This document shows, piece after piece, positions 27,082 through 36,701 of a DNA stretch of 64,000 nt; position 1 is the first letter of the stretch; every line of letters starts with the position of its first letter. Made by a program: the position numbers and the translations under genes. Source of the DNA: Halomonas alkaliantarctica (GTDB taxonomy: Bacteria > Pseudomonadota > Gammaproteobacteria > Pseudomonadales > Halomonadaceae); assembly GCF_029854215.1 (NCBI RefSeq), contig NZ_CP122961.1:2604001-2668000 (forward strand). Direction: 5' to 3'. The notes beneath the pieces are model-generated. The model was not told the origin of the DNA and searched no databases. It worked only from the letters and a program-made list of their open reading frames with translations.

Positions 27082-29184
27082 ATGAAAGCACAGCAAGGCA
27101 TACCTTCAGGCTTACCCGCTGCACGCTATTATCGCGCTAATGACCCGCAATGGCACTGGTTAGAAGAGCGCGATGACCCACAGGTCAGCGCCTTTTTAGA
27201 GGCCGCCAACCAGCAACAAGCCGATTGGTTTGCCCCGCTTGCCCCGCTGGAGGAAGCGTTATACCAGAGTCACCTGGCGCGCCGCGAATTAGCCGTGACC
27301 AGCCTTAAGACAACGCTTGACCACTTCACGTTCTGGAACGAAACCGGTGCCGAGGATGATTACCCCTGCTGGTGGCGCCACCCCAACCATCAGCCTGAAC
27401 AGCACGAATGCTTTTTTGACGTTAGAGCCCGCGCTGCCGAGCACGACTTTTACGACATGGGCGATATGGCACTCTCACCCGATGAGCAGTGGTTGGCCTG
27501 GACAGAAGATACTCAAGGCGACGAGCGTTTTACCCTGTGGATGAAAGCATTGCCAAGCGGGCCTCCCGTGCAACTGTTAAGCGATATTGGCGCAGGGCTG
27601 TGCTGGGCAGAAGATCAAACTGCCACCACGGCGACGCTGCTGTTCACTCGCTTTGACGACACTCAGCGCCCCGACAGCGTTTGGCGCTTTTCACTTTCGC
27701 TGACGGAGCCTGGCGCCTCAAAAGAGCCAGTTCTGGTGCTACGGGAAGAAGATCCAGAGTTTTGGCTCGGCATCGGCAAAACGCGCTCACGGTCGTGGCT
27801 GCTGCTCGAAAGCGGCTCAAAAGACACCAGTGAAATTCACCTGTTGCCCGCCCACTCGCCTGATTCAGCACCGCGGTGTATTCAACAGCGCCAACCAGGG
27901 GTTGAGTACAACATTGATCACCGCCCTGGCAGCTTTTATCGCCTGCACAACCAAGCAGGCGCTCACTTTCAGCTCGATTTCCTGCCCGAAAATCAGCTTG
28001 GTCAGTCCCAATTGAATTGGCAAACCCTAATCGCCCACCGTGAAGAAGCTACCCTGGAAGGGGTTGATGCGTTCTCTTGGGGGCTGATGCTGGCTGAGCG
28101 CGACCATGCCCAGGCGCAAGTGCGTTTGCGGCGTTTGCTTTTCGATGCCCAGCACAACTGCACCCTGGACGAGACCCTGGCACTACCTGAACAACCCTGT
28201 TCGCAGATGCTGGAAGATGCGCCGCACTTCGATACCCAGGTAGTGCGCCTGCGCGAAGAGTCGTTTACCCAGCCGCCCAGCTGGTTTTCACTCGATCTAA
28301 CCAGTGGCGAACGAACGCTGCTGAAACGAGTACCTGTTTACGGCAATTTACAGCCGGAGCAGCTAGTCAGCCGCCGCCTTTGGGCAACCAGCCGCGATGG
28401 CGAGCAAGTGCCCGTATCGGTGGTGATGCGCGCCGACCTGGCGGATAGGCCCTTACCCACGCTGCTGTATGGCTACGGCGCCTACGGCGAGGCGCTCGAC
28501 CCCTGGTTCTCGATTGCCCGGTTGGAACTGCTTGAACGTGGTGCGGCCTTTGCCGTTGCTCATGTGCGCGGCGGCGGCGAGCGCGGCGAACCCTGGTATT
28601 TAAACGGCAAGATGGCCCACAAGGAGAACAGCTTTAACGATTTCCTGGCCGCCAGGGAGGCGCTTGTGGAGCAGGGTGTCAGTGATTCACAGCGCATAGC
28701 GGCCTATGGCGCCAGCGCTGGAGGGCTGTTGGTCGGCACCTGCATTAATCGTGCCCCGGAAAAGTTTTGTGCCGCGCTGCTAGATGTGCCCTTCTTGGAC
28801 GTACTGCGCACGATGCAGAACCCGGAGTTGCCTCTGACGACCGCAGAGTACAGCGAGTGGGGCAACCCTGAAGAACCAGAGGTCGCCGAACGAATAGCCG
28901 CTTACTCGCCTGTCGATAATATTAAAGAGCAGGCATACCCTGCCCTATGGATTGAGGGCAGTTGGTTCGACACCCGAGTCAGCTACTGGGAGCCAGCCAA
29001 GTTTTATGCCCAAGTATCCCTACAGCAGCAGGGTTCAGCGCCGGTTCTAATGCGTACTGACATGAGCAGCGGACACGGTGGGGCCTCGGGGCGTTTCAAA
29101 GCCTGGCATGATACGGCGCGGCAAGATGCGTTTATTCTTTGGGCGTTGGGCCTTAACGCTCAATCATCTCCAGCTCCTGCATAA
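27082..29184 (+). CDS. ptrB: Protease II (oligopeptidase B)
   Basis: A 700-residue S9A serine peptidase: an N-terminal beta-propeller (about 70-410) followed by an alpha/beta-hydrolase domain. The nucleophile is in AYGASAGGLLVG, the histidine in SSGHGGASGR near the C terminus, and the acidic residue in IEGSWFDTRV. Oligopeptidase B cleaves small peptides after Arg/Lys. The ATG at 27082 is the first; no clear ribosome site is visible. Its last 32 bp overlap the 3' end of the convergent heme oxygenase gene. Confidence 0.93.
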   Translation: MKAQQGIPSGLPAARYYRANDPQWHWLEERDDPQVSAFLEAANQQQADWFAPLAPLEEALYQSHLARRELAVTSLKTTLDHFTFWNETGAEDDYPCWWRHPNHQPEQHECFFDVRARAAEHDFYDMGDMALSPDEQWLAWTEDTQGDERFTLWMKALPSGPPVQLLSDIGAGLCWAEDQTATTATLLFTRFDDTQRPDSVWRFSLSLTEPGASKEPVLVLREEDPEFWLGIGKTRSRSWLLLESGSKDTSEIHLLPAHSPDSAPRCIQQRQPGVEYNIDHRPGSFYRLHNQAGAHFQLDFLPENQLGQSQLNWQTLIAHREEATLEGVDAFSWGLMLAERDHAQAQVRLRRLLFDAQHNCTLDETLALPEQPCSQMLEDAPHFDTQVVRLREESFTQPPSWFSLDLTSGERTLLKRVPVYGNLQPEQLVSRRLWATSRDGEQVPVSVVMRADLADRPLPTLLYGYGAYGEALDPWFSIARLELLERGAAFAVAHVRGGGERGEPWYLNGKMAHKENSFNDFLAAREALVEQGVSDSQRIAAYGASAGGLLVGTCINRAPEKFCAALLDVPFLDVLRTMQNPELPLTTAEYSEWGNPEEPEVAERIAAYSPVDNIKEQAYPALWIEGSWFDTRVSYWEPAKFYAQVSLQQQGSAPVLMRTDMSSGHGGASGRFKAWHDTARQDAFILWALGLNAQSSPAPA

Positions 29185-29716
29185 AGAGCGTAAAGGCCTG
29201 CTGTGCCCCCGCCAATACAGCAGGCCAGGTAGGGGGCGGGCAGTGATACTCAGCGAAATGCCAAAAGTCAGCCCACTGCGCCTCCTCTAAAGGGTGAGTC
29301 GTAAAAAAACGCAGTGGCACCTGATCTCCCATCACGCGCTTAACGTGTCGGGCAATCATGGCACCACCCAAACGCGACCCTTCCAGCACATAGAGCATGC
29401 CTACGATGCTCGCCATACTCTTAGGGAGCGAAGCGCAATGGGGTACGCTCGCATGCTGGCCTAGTTGATCCATATCCGCCTTCAGCAGCGCTGCTCGTTG
29501 AGTGAGGGGGTAATGAGCACCGAGAGCGGTTAAGCCAATACTCAACGCCTCTTCTAAGCTGGCTATCGGCACATAAAGGGCGCTTAACGCAGTGGCATAC
29601 TCAGGCAGTGTTAAATCTCGCTTAAGCAGTGGTTTCAACGCTGGGTGCTGATCTACTCGACGATGGTCGGCACGTGTTTCTCGCTTCAACCATTCGCTAA
29701 GCGTTGGATTACTCAT
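29153..29716 (-). CDS. bphO: Biliverdin-producing heme oxygenase
   Basis: A 187-residue all-helical heme oxygenase. The proximal histidine is His18 in TRADHRRVDQH, and the distal-helix pattern VLEGSRLGGAMIARHV is that of bacterial HemO/BphO. It opens heme to biliverdin, the chromophore of bacteriophytochromes. Its ATG (29714-29716) overlaps the bphP stop by 8 bases, so the two are translationally coupled. It is last in the three-gene operon. Iron acquisition is a possible second role, but nothing around supports it. Confidence 0.92.
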   Translation of the reverse strand: MSNPTLSEWLKRETRADHRRVDQHPALKPLLKRDLTLPEYATALSALYVPIASLEEALSIGLTALGAHYPLTQRAALLKADMDQLGQHASVPHCASLPKSMASIVGMLYVLEGSRLGGAMIARHVKRVMGDQVPLRFFTTHPLEEAQWADFWHFAEYHCPPPTWPAVLAGAQQAFTLFMQELEMIER

Positions 29717-31196
29717 TCGTTGTCCAGCTAAATGACTTTGCCTGTTGAAGTAAGGCACGAAGTTTCAGCAGGTAGATACGAGTACTTGAAAACCAGGGCC
29801 TGCTGTGACCCACACGCTGCTCCACCCAGGCTTCAAATGATCGCCTCGGGGCAATCGCACTGTTGCCATCACGATAGTCGATAGGTTTATCTGGATTACC
29901 GCCCCAGGTGACTTCATAGAGGTATTCCAGCCGGCAAAGATAGAGATTAACGTTGTGATACTGATCCAGAGGCAAATCACTGACTACGGCAACGCCCGCA
30001 ATCTCACTCAATGGCATATCGCCACAATCGCGTTGCAGATTATCGCTTATCCATACGGACGACGTTTCAAACCTGGCTGCCTCGGCGACTACGTTGACAG
30101 CGCTAGCCGATAGCACTGCTCCTCTTTGATGGCACTCACTTCCCACCTGCAAAATAACGCCATCAACACTAAACGTATCCATTAGCCAGCGACTTAGTTC
30201 GGGCCAAGCACTCTCTAGCTCACCATGGCGCATCAACACCGCCTTGGCGTGATCAAACTGGCGCTGCAATCCATCGTATATCTGTAACCGCCGGCGTGCT
30301 TTATAGTCCCGCAAACGTAAATTAAAGGCTTCTGAAAGCGCACTCATGGCCTGTAACTGGCTAACCGTTAACTGTTTTGGCACCGCATTGTGACACGAGA
30401 TAAGCGCATCAAGCTCACCGGCCTGGGTAATGGGGAGAGAAATAGCCGACCCAACGCCCATATTGGCCATATACTCTTGATGAACAGGCGATACGCTGCG
30501 TAGATCAGCCCAGGTAAGATTGGGATTTGATGACTGGCCACGACCAACAATGGCCGCAGGTTCAGCGCTGGCTTGGGGAATAGAGCGCCAGGGGTTTTGT
30601 AAGTAGAGCTGACGTGCCACCTGAGGAATATCGCTGGCCGGGAAACGCAGTCCTAAATAGCTGCCAGTTACCTCCGGCTGGCGGGCTTCCGCCGTTACTT
30701 CACCGTCACCTTCCGGCATAAAGCGGTAATAGTGCACCCTATCGAATCCGCTTAGCGCCAGCAGGGCCACTAATAGCTGTTGGCACTGATTTTCCAGCGC
30801 ATGGCGGTCTTCAGGCACAGGAAAAGCTTCACCCCCCATTGGCATAGGTTCAGCATAAGCATCCACTGGGTAAAGCTCATAGATCAGCTGCTCGCCGTTA
30901 TGACTAATGATCACATCAAACTCTTGCTGCCCAACATTCCCTTGACCAATATAGCGCTCCCCCTGGTTAAGGGGTGGGGCGATATTGTGAACCTCCTCAA
31001 GAAAATCGGGCAGCGGTTGATCTAATAGCTGCTCTATACGCGTATCCAAAGCGAGTAAGCTTGCCAAATTAGCCGACACATGGCTGACAAGTCCTTGAAG
31101 ATCACTCACCACCAGCGCCCCGTGAGGCTGAATAGCGCCGGAAAGATGCAGTTGCTCTTGCTCACACCCTTCAATAAATCTGTCTTGCATGGCCAC
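29709..31196 (-). CDS. bphP: Bacteriophytochrome photosensory core without output domain
   Basis: About 495 residues with PAS (about 10-110), GAF (about 125-300) and PHY (about 310-480) domains, and then the protein ends. The biliverdin-binding cysteine is Cys11 in IEGCEQEQLHLSG. The GAF shows FPASDIPQVARQLYLQNPW and LISCHN, and the PHY tongue motif is PRRSFEAW. Bacteriophytochromes normally continue into a histidine kinase or GGDEF/EAL module; here the stop lies 29 residues after that motif. A GTG at 31196 has the better spacing from AAAGGA; ATG at 31190 is the alternative. It follows the large GGDEF-EAL gene by one base and precedes bphO. Confidence 0.92.
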   Translation of the reverse strand: MAMQDRFIEGCEQEQLHLSGAIQPHGALVVSDLQGLVSHVSANLASLLALDTRIEQLLDQPLPDFLEEVHNIAPPLNQGERYIGQGNVGQQEFDVIISHNGEQLIYELYPVDAYAEPMPMGGEAFPVPEDRHALENQCQQLLVALLALSGFDRVHYYRFMPEGDGEVTAEARQPEVTGSYLGLRFPASDIPQVARQLYLQNPWRSIPQASAEPAAIVGRGQSSNPNLTWADLRSVSPVHQEYMANMGVGSAISLPITQAGELDALISCHNAVPKQLTVSQLQAMSALSEAFNLRLRDYKARRRLQIYDGLQRQFDHAKAVLMRHGELESAWPELSRWLMDTFSVDGVILQVGSECHQRGAVLSASAVNVVAEAARFETSSVWISDNLQRDCGDMPLSEIAGVAVVSDLPLDQYHNVNLYLCRLEYLYEVTWGGNPDKPIDYRDGNSAIAPRRSFEAWVEQRVGHSRPWFSSTRIYLLKLRALLQQAKSFSWTTNE

Positions 31197-31197
31197 G

Positions 31198-34100
31198 TTA
31201 GGAATTCCTTTCCTTATCATCGTTGCTCGGAGGCAGAGCATAGTCCGCTACCAACACGGTAAACTCAGCCAGCGGTAGGGGCCTGGATAATAAATACCCT
31301 TGAACGTAATCACAGCCATTAGCGGTCAACCAATTCAGTTGGGACTGAGTTTCCACTCCCTCACCCACCGTGCGTATGTTAAGCGCTTTGGCCATGCCTA
31401 AAATAGCCAGCGCAATCGCCTGGTCACTTTCATCAGCGCTGCCTAGGCCATCAACAAAGCTTTTGTCGATTTTCAGTTCTGCCAACGGTAGCCGTTTTAG
31501 ATACGCCAGAGAGGAGTAGCCGGTGCCAAAATCATCGACCGCCAGCTTAATACCGGCTTCACGCAGCTTTTCAATATTGCCTAATGCCGCACTTGAGCGA
31601 TCAACAAGCGTACTTTCGGTGATTTCCACCTGGATAAGCTCGTGGGGAACACGGTACTGCTTTAAACAGGAAAACAAGTGGGAGATGAACCGCTCCTCCT
31701 GAAAGCTGCGGGCTGAGACATTCATGGCCACTGGCGGCGGGCGGATGCCATCGGCAAGCCATTGCGCCAACTGATTAACCAACAGCAGTGCGACATGCCG
31801 ATCCAGCTCTAAGATCAAGCCCGTGGCTTCAGCGACAGGTATAAAATCGGCAGGACTTACCGCGCCTAAAACCGGATCGTTCCAGCGCAGTAGCGCCTCG
31901 CCCCCCACAAGCTGGTTAGGGGGCGCACTAGTAAATTTAGGCTGATAGACTAAGTGCAAACGACCTTGTTCCATGCCTTCACGCAGGGCTTGCTCAATGG
32001 CGACGTCACGCATTAAGCGCTCTTGCAGCTCAGGTTTGAACAACTCAAAACGATCGCGGCCATTCTCTTTGGCACGATACATCGCCGTATCGGCAGCTTT
32101 GGTTAGTCCTGCCACATCTTCACCATCATCGGGGCAAAAAGCCAGGCCAATGCTTGAGGTGACAAATAGCGAGTGACGGCGGACTTCAAAAGGTTTGGCA
32201 AGCGACTCAACTATCCGCTTGGCCACCTGCTCGGCACCTTCAATCGTGGTTTCCGTGACGATAATGGTAAATTCATCGCCCCCCAACCGAGCCACGGTGT
32301 CCATATCTCTCACCAGTTCACGAAGTCTAACAGCTACTTGAATCAGCAGTTCATCGCCAACGTCATGACCCAGTGTGTCGTTAATGCTTTTAAAGTTATC
32401 CAGGTCTAGAAACATCAATGCGCTGATTTGATTATTACGTCGGGAGTGGGCAATGGCCACCTGAAGACGGTCTTGAAACAAGGTTCGATTGGGGAGCCCT
32501 GTCAAAGCATCGTGCGTGGCCAGGTACTCTGCGTGCTGCTGGGACTCTTTAATATGAGTGATATCCGAAAATACCGCTACATAGAGCATCTCTTCATGGC
32601 TATCCGGCTCAATACTATTAAGCGTCAACCACTGTGAGAAAAGCGTGCCATCATGCCGGCGGTTCCAAACCTCTCCTTGCCAAAAGCCATGATGCTGAAC
32701 CAGCCCCCATAAAATGTGGCAGGTGGAAGAAGGCTCAGCATCCACACCATTTTCTTGTTCACTGTATAGAATCGGAAGCGCCGGCGTACCCAATACCTGG
32801 TGTGCGGAAAATCCAGTAATCCGCGAAAAAGCAGCATTTACTGACTGCACATTACCCAAGGCATTGATGACAACAATGGCCTCACCCGCCTGCTCGTATA
32901 CTTTGGCGGCCACCTGCATTTCCCGCTCGGCCTGCTTGCGTGATGTAATATCTTCAGCTTCTGTGAGGATCAGATGGGGATGGCCTTGCTCATCGCGCAA
33001 CAGTTGGTGAACCGCCGAGAAAATGCGCACTCCACCTTCAGGAGCGGTCAGCACATGCTCAGCTTTTACCATACGTTGATAGCGCAGCGCCTCAAGGTCA
33101 CATGTCCACAAGGAGCTTGCATAAGTTTCTGGAAATAATTCAAAGGGGGTATGGCCTACAAGCTCATTCTGGGAGAAACCAAACGTATTTAAAAACTGGG
33201 GATTGGCAAAAGTGTAGTGGCCATTGAGATCCTTGAGCGCCATCATCACCGTGCTATTTTCCATGAGTGCATGCAATTGCGCCTGAGACTGGCGTAATTT
33301 GGCCTGCACATGGCTAAGGTCGGTAATATCCATCAGCGTCACTATCAACAGCTCTACTTTGCCCTCGCGACTAACGCCAGGGGTCAGCACTCGTTGCAGC
33401 AACCGCCCTTCAACGTCAACCACGGCCTCTTCCGGCACCCCGCTGGCCATAACACTGACAAGCTGCTCTTCCAAGTTATTGATCGCGGAAGGTAGATTTA
33501 ATCCCGCCACATGCCGCTGAAGGACGGTGGGTCGGAAATTAAAATAGCGCGCCGCAGGTGCATTGTAACGCTTCAGACAGTGGTCGGTATCAAACACCAG
33601 CAGCGGAAAATCAAGCGCATCATAGAGGTAGGTGTACTCTTCGTTAAGCTGCGTCAGCTCACTGGTTTTAACATTTAGCTCTTCATTAAGGCTTATCAAC
33701 TCTTCGTTAGTGGCTTGAAGCTCCTCATTGGCGGCCTCCATCTCTTCATTAGCGGCTTGAAGCTCCTCATTGGACGCCTGCGCCTCTTCATTAAGCGATT
33801 GCATCTCTTCATTGGCCGTGGCCAGCTCTTCAATCAGCGCTTGGAGATGCTCCCGGGTAGCCACCAGTTCATCTTCTAAGCTGTTACTTTTGTCCAGCGG
33901 CAGTGGCTCCATCAACCGATCTAATGCAACATCGGTCACCGGAACAGTGTCGATAACTTGATTCGGTGTCAGAATCACCAGAAGGCGGCGGTCATCATCG
34001 CCCTCTGAGAGTGACCGCACACTGAGCTGCCACCAGCGGTCTTCAAAGCGCCGACGGCGCCCTACCTGAGGCTCTCGCAGCTTCTGAAATTGATGCAACA

Positions 34101-35763
34101 TCGCCATCAGCTCACCGCGAAAAACCGGACTAATCACATCGCTAATGCCCACTTGCGTACGACCAGCGGGAAAATGCAAGAATTTGCCGACGTCACCCGC
34201 AGTATGTAAGACGCTTCCCTGGGTATCGCAAAGAGCAATAGTCGCTTCCATATGGGAAGCCAGCGCATCTAACAGTTGCTGCATATCGTGATTACGCCGA
34301 CGTGAAGGCTGGCTTTCAACGGCCCCCTGCGATGAGCGCACGGCTACTTCGCGACTTTCACCCAGTTTACGAAACAGGCGCTCACGTCTATTAAGCGGCA
34401 TAAATAAACTTTCGGTTTGGGCGATGCTTTCCGAGCGCCCGAGAAATAGCATGCCTCTCGCTCTTAAGCCAAAATGGAAGCGCTGCAGCACCCGCGTCTG
34501 TAATTCATTATTAAAGTAGATCAATACATTACGGCAAGAAACCAAGTTCAAGCGCAAAAACGGTGGGTCATCGACCAAATTATGCTTGGCAAACACCACC
34601 ATATCACGCAGCTCTTTATTGACCTCGTAAGTATGCTCGTCAGCAGTGAAATAACGCTCCACCCACTCGGATGGCAACGCCTCAAGGGCAGCCGCTATAT
34701 AGCGACCACGCCGAGCGATTTCCAAAGCATCTTCATCGATATCAGTAGCAAAAATCTGCACTACCCGGCTGAACTCACCATGCCGCCGCCTGGCTTCGGC
34801 AATCATTAGCGCAATCGAGTAAGCCTCCTCGCCCGTCGCACAACCCGCCACCCAAACCCGAATGGGTTCGCGACTAGCCTCTTGGATAAGGCTATTCACA
34901 GCCCCATCCAAAGCATCAAACGCGGATCTGTCGCGTACAAATGCCGTCACCGAAATTAAAATATCACGGCCTAGCTGCTCTAACTCCGCATGACTTGACT
35001 CCACTAACGATAAATACTGGTGCATATCCGCCACATTAGTGGCAATCAGGCGTCGCCTTATTCGTCGGCTTAACGTGCCTTTTTTATAGCCGGAAAAATC
35101 TAACTGTCGGTGCTCTTTTAATAACGCTAATAAACGTTCCGGGACGAAGGTCTGGTTATCTTCAAGACTTGAACGCTCAAGCCGAGAAAGATCGGCCAAA
35201 CGTGACCCCATCGCCTCTACATCCAATATATAATCAATGACGCCAGCATCTAGCGCCGATTGGGGCATGCCATTGTATTTAGCACTAGCGGGCGTTTGCA
35301 CCATAGTGATACCACCGGCCGCCATAATAGCGCGTAAGCCCGCCGTACCATCAGAGCCTGTGCCCGATAGCACGATACCCACTGCAGCCTCATGGGCATC
35401 CTCCGCTAACGAGATAAAAAACTCGTTTACCGATGGCTTTGGTCCCACATGGGGTTTTATGGGGGTAGTATAAAAAATCCCCTCTTTGATCAAAGCATTG
35501 GTATTCGCTGGCACCACATAGATAACCCCAGATTCAGGGGTTTGATTGTTTTCAAAGCGCTGCACTCGTAAGCGGGTCTCACGACTTAAAATGTCGACCA
35601 GCATACTTTTATGCGTTGGTGATACATGCTGTAACACGACATACGCTAGGGGCATACCTGGATCAAGCGGCTTAATCAATTTTGAAATGGCTTCTAAACC
35701 GCCAGCAGAGGCGCCGATACCCACCACAAGGGGAGAGATTGGAGGGAAGCTGGCAGCAGTCAT
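31198..35763 (-). CDS. CheB-CheR-PAS-GGDEF-EAL hybrid signalling protein
   Basis: A 1521-residue protein. In order: CheB methylesterase (about 8-190; Ser in GIGASAGG, His in QHVSPTHKS, Asp in SGTGSDG), CheR methyltransferase (about 215-480; VAGCATGEEAYS, FATDIDEDAL, SCRNVLIYF), PAS (about 500-615), a coiled coil of repeated NEEL heptads (about 645-720), three PAS domains (about 725-1085), GGDEF (intact GGDEF motif, about 1090-1250) and EAL (EALLRW, about 1265-1510). No receiver or membrane segment is seen. It could both make and degrade cyclic-di-GMP. It is first in the operon with bphP and bphO, so red-light control through the phytochrome is inferred. Confidence 0.92.
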   Translation of the reverse strand: MTAASFPPISPLVVGIGASAGGLEAISKLIKPLDPGMPLAYVVLQHVSPTHKSMLVDILSRETRLRVQRFENNQTPESGVIYVVPANTNALIKEGIFYTTPIKPHVGPKPSVNEFFISLAEDAHEAAVGIVLSGTGSDGTAGLRAIMAAGGITMVQTPASAKYNGMPQSALDAGVIDYILDVEAMGSRLADLSRLERSSLEDNQTFVPERLLALLKEHRQLDFSGYKKGTLSRRIRRRLIATNVADMHQYLSLVESSHAELEQLGRDILISVTAFVRDRSAFDALDGAVNSLIQEASREPIRVWVAGCATGEEAYSIALMIAEARRRHGEFSRVVQIFATDIDEDALEIARRGRYIAAALEALPSEWVERYFTADEHTYEVNKELRDMVVFAKHNLVDDPPFLRLNLVSCRNVLIYFNNELQTRVLQRFHFGLRARGMLFLGRSESIAQTESLFMPLNRRERLFRKLGESREVAVRSSQGAVESQPSRRRNHDMQQLLDALASHMEATIALCDTQGSVLHTAGDVGKFLHFPAGRTQVGISDVISPVFRGELMAMLHQFQKLREPQVGRRRRFEDRWWQLSVRSLSEGDDDRRLLVILTPNQVIDTVPVTDVALDRLMEPLPLDKSNSLEDELVATREHLQALIEELATANEEMQSLNEEAQASNEELQAANEEMEAANEELQATNEELISLNEELNVKTSELTQLNEEYTYLYDALDFPLLVFDTDHCLKRYNAPAARYFNFRPTVLQRHVAGLNLPSAINNLEEQLVSVMASGVPEEAVVDVEGRLLQRVLTPGVSREGKVELLIVTLMDITDLSHVQAKLRQSQAQLHALMENSTVMMALKDLNGHYTFANPQFLNTFGFSQNELVGHTPFELFPETYASSLWTCDLEALRYQRMVKAEHVLTAPEGGVRIFSAVHQLLRDEQGHPHLILTEAEDITSRKQAEREMQVAAKVYEQAGEAIVVINALGNVQSVNAAFSRITGFSAHQVLGTPALPILYSEQENGVDAEPSSTCHILWGLVQHHGFWQGEVWNRRHDGTLFSQWLTLNSIEPDSHEEMLYVAVFSDITHIKESQQHAEYLATHDALTGLPNRTLFQDRLQVAIAHSRRNNQISALMFLDLDNFKSINDTLGHDVGDELLIQVAVRLRELVRDMDTVARLGGDEFTIIVTETTIEGAEQVAKRIVESLAKPFEVRRHSLFVTSSIGLAFCPDDGEDVAGLTKAADTAMYRAKENGRDRFELFKPELQERLMRDVAIEQALREGMEQGRLHLVYQPKFTSAPPNQLVGGEALLRWNDPVLGAVSPADFIPVAEATGLILELDRHVALLLVNQLAQWLADGIRPPPVAMNVSARSFQEERFISHLFSCLKQYRVPHELIQVEITESTLVDRSSAALGNIEKLREAGIKLAVDDFGTGYSSLAYLKRLPLAELKIDKSFVDGLGSADESDQAIALAILGMAKALNIRTVGEGVETQSQLNWLTANGCDYVQGYLLSRPLPLAEFTVLVADYALPPSNDDKERNS

Positions 35764-35899
35764 GATCGTCCTTTACTTATGCGTAACAGTCACCGTTCAG
35801 TTTACACACCTTATTGCGCAAAGCGACATTTCAAAATCTGGAAACAGCCCAATAAACGCCTGTTTTATAATGCAGATTATATTCGAACCTGCTACTGCA

Positions 35900-36437
35900 T
35901 TTGGCTACAACTCCAGAATCCATATGCATCTAGTCCTGCTTAAGATTTCAGTTAGTCGTCGTGCTCGATATAGCGCTACTCATGGAGCAGGAAACCAGCG
36001 CAGCTAATGGTGTTTATGCGGTGCATTTTCTTCATTCTAATGGCCACTTGTTGAACGAGGGCGACGGCCTTTTGCCTGCGATATCTATCATGTCACCGGC
36101 AGACGCACTGGCAGAACATACGACGATACTAGCGGTGTTTTTCCCTTGATCTCAGCGGCAGATACCTCAGCGTGAATCGATCAGTTCTCACTCTGCTGGA
36201 AATTAGCGCAGCAGTGAAACCAGCAGTAACGGTATTTTAATTTGCGAGGCTCAACAGCCTGACTACCCTATTTTGTTCGTCAACCCAGCCTTTGTAGCCA
36301 TCACTGGCTATACGCTTGAAGAAGCCATAGGACACAACTGCCGGTTTCTCCAGGGCGAAGACAGCGACCCAAAACATACCGGATTCGCGCCAGCTATTTA
36401 TGAAAATATTTTCCAAAAACCATTCACTCGTCCATGA
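35900..36437 (+). pseudogene. Decayed GAF-LOV photosensor gene remnant
   Basis: In one frame, residues encoded at about 36207-36434 read as the front half of a LOV domain: SSNGILICEAQQPDYPILFV, then the flavin-binding motif GHNCRFLQGEDSD. It stops at TGA 36435. The same frame at 35961-36146 reads like the beginning of a GAF domain (LMEQETSAANGVYAVHFL), with stops at 36147 and 36204 between them. There is no start codon or ribosome site and no C-terminal half. The LOV part is clear; the GAF part is a weaker pattern match. This is best read as the relic of a blue-light sensor. It fills most of the 770-bp gap between the CheB-CheR gene and the 51-residue gene. Confidence 0.65.
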
Positions 36438-36534
36438 TTCTGCGCCATACTAGACCTTAGCCGCATACACTAATGTCTAAGCGCGATTTATACGCTCAAT
36501 GCTTATGACAGTTCTCAAGGAGTCAGTTGAAACC

Positions 36535-36690
36535 ATGAAATACCAAGATCACTTCCCGACCATTTGGGACGCACCTCAAAAGACTAGCGCTAAATCCGCT
36601 AACCAGGCGCCAGCTAAACAGCTGCTTTCACCGGTTAAAGAAGCGTTTTTGTCTATTTGGGATACCCCTAAGCGCCAGCCCAGCGCTTAA
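36535..36690 (+). CDS. Small protein with repeated IWD motif
   Basis: A 51-residue protein whose two ends resemble each other: FPTIWDAPQK near residue 7 and FLSIWDTPKR near residue 38, joined by an Ala/Lys/Ser/Gln linker. No membrane helix or signal peptide is visible and I recognise no family. AAGGAG (36517-36522) is 12 bases from the ATG, rather far; ATG codons at 36499 and 36505 would give a longer protein. It lies alone between the LOV remnant and convergent ycgN. Coding is supported by the internal repeat but not proved. Confidence 0.55.
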   Translation: MKYQDHFPTIWDAPQKTSAKSANQAPAKQLLSPVKEAFLSIWDTPKRQPSA

Positions 36691-36701
36691 AGCGTCAGGA
36701 A

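Noticed and set aside
35546..36007. 153-residue frame overlapping the start of the CheB-CheR gene on the plus strand
   Set aside because: Most of it is antisense to the CheB domain and it shows no family features.
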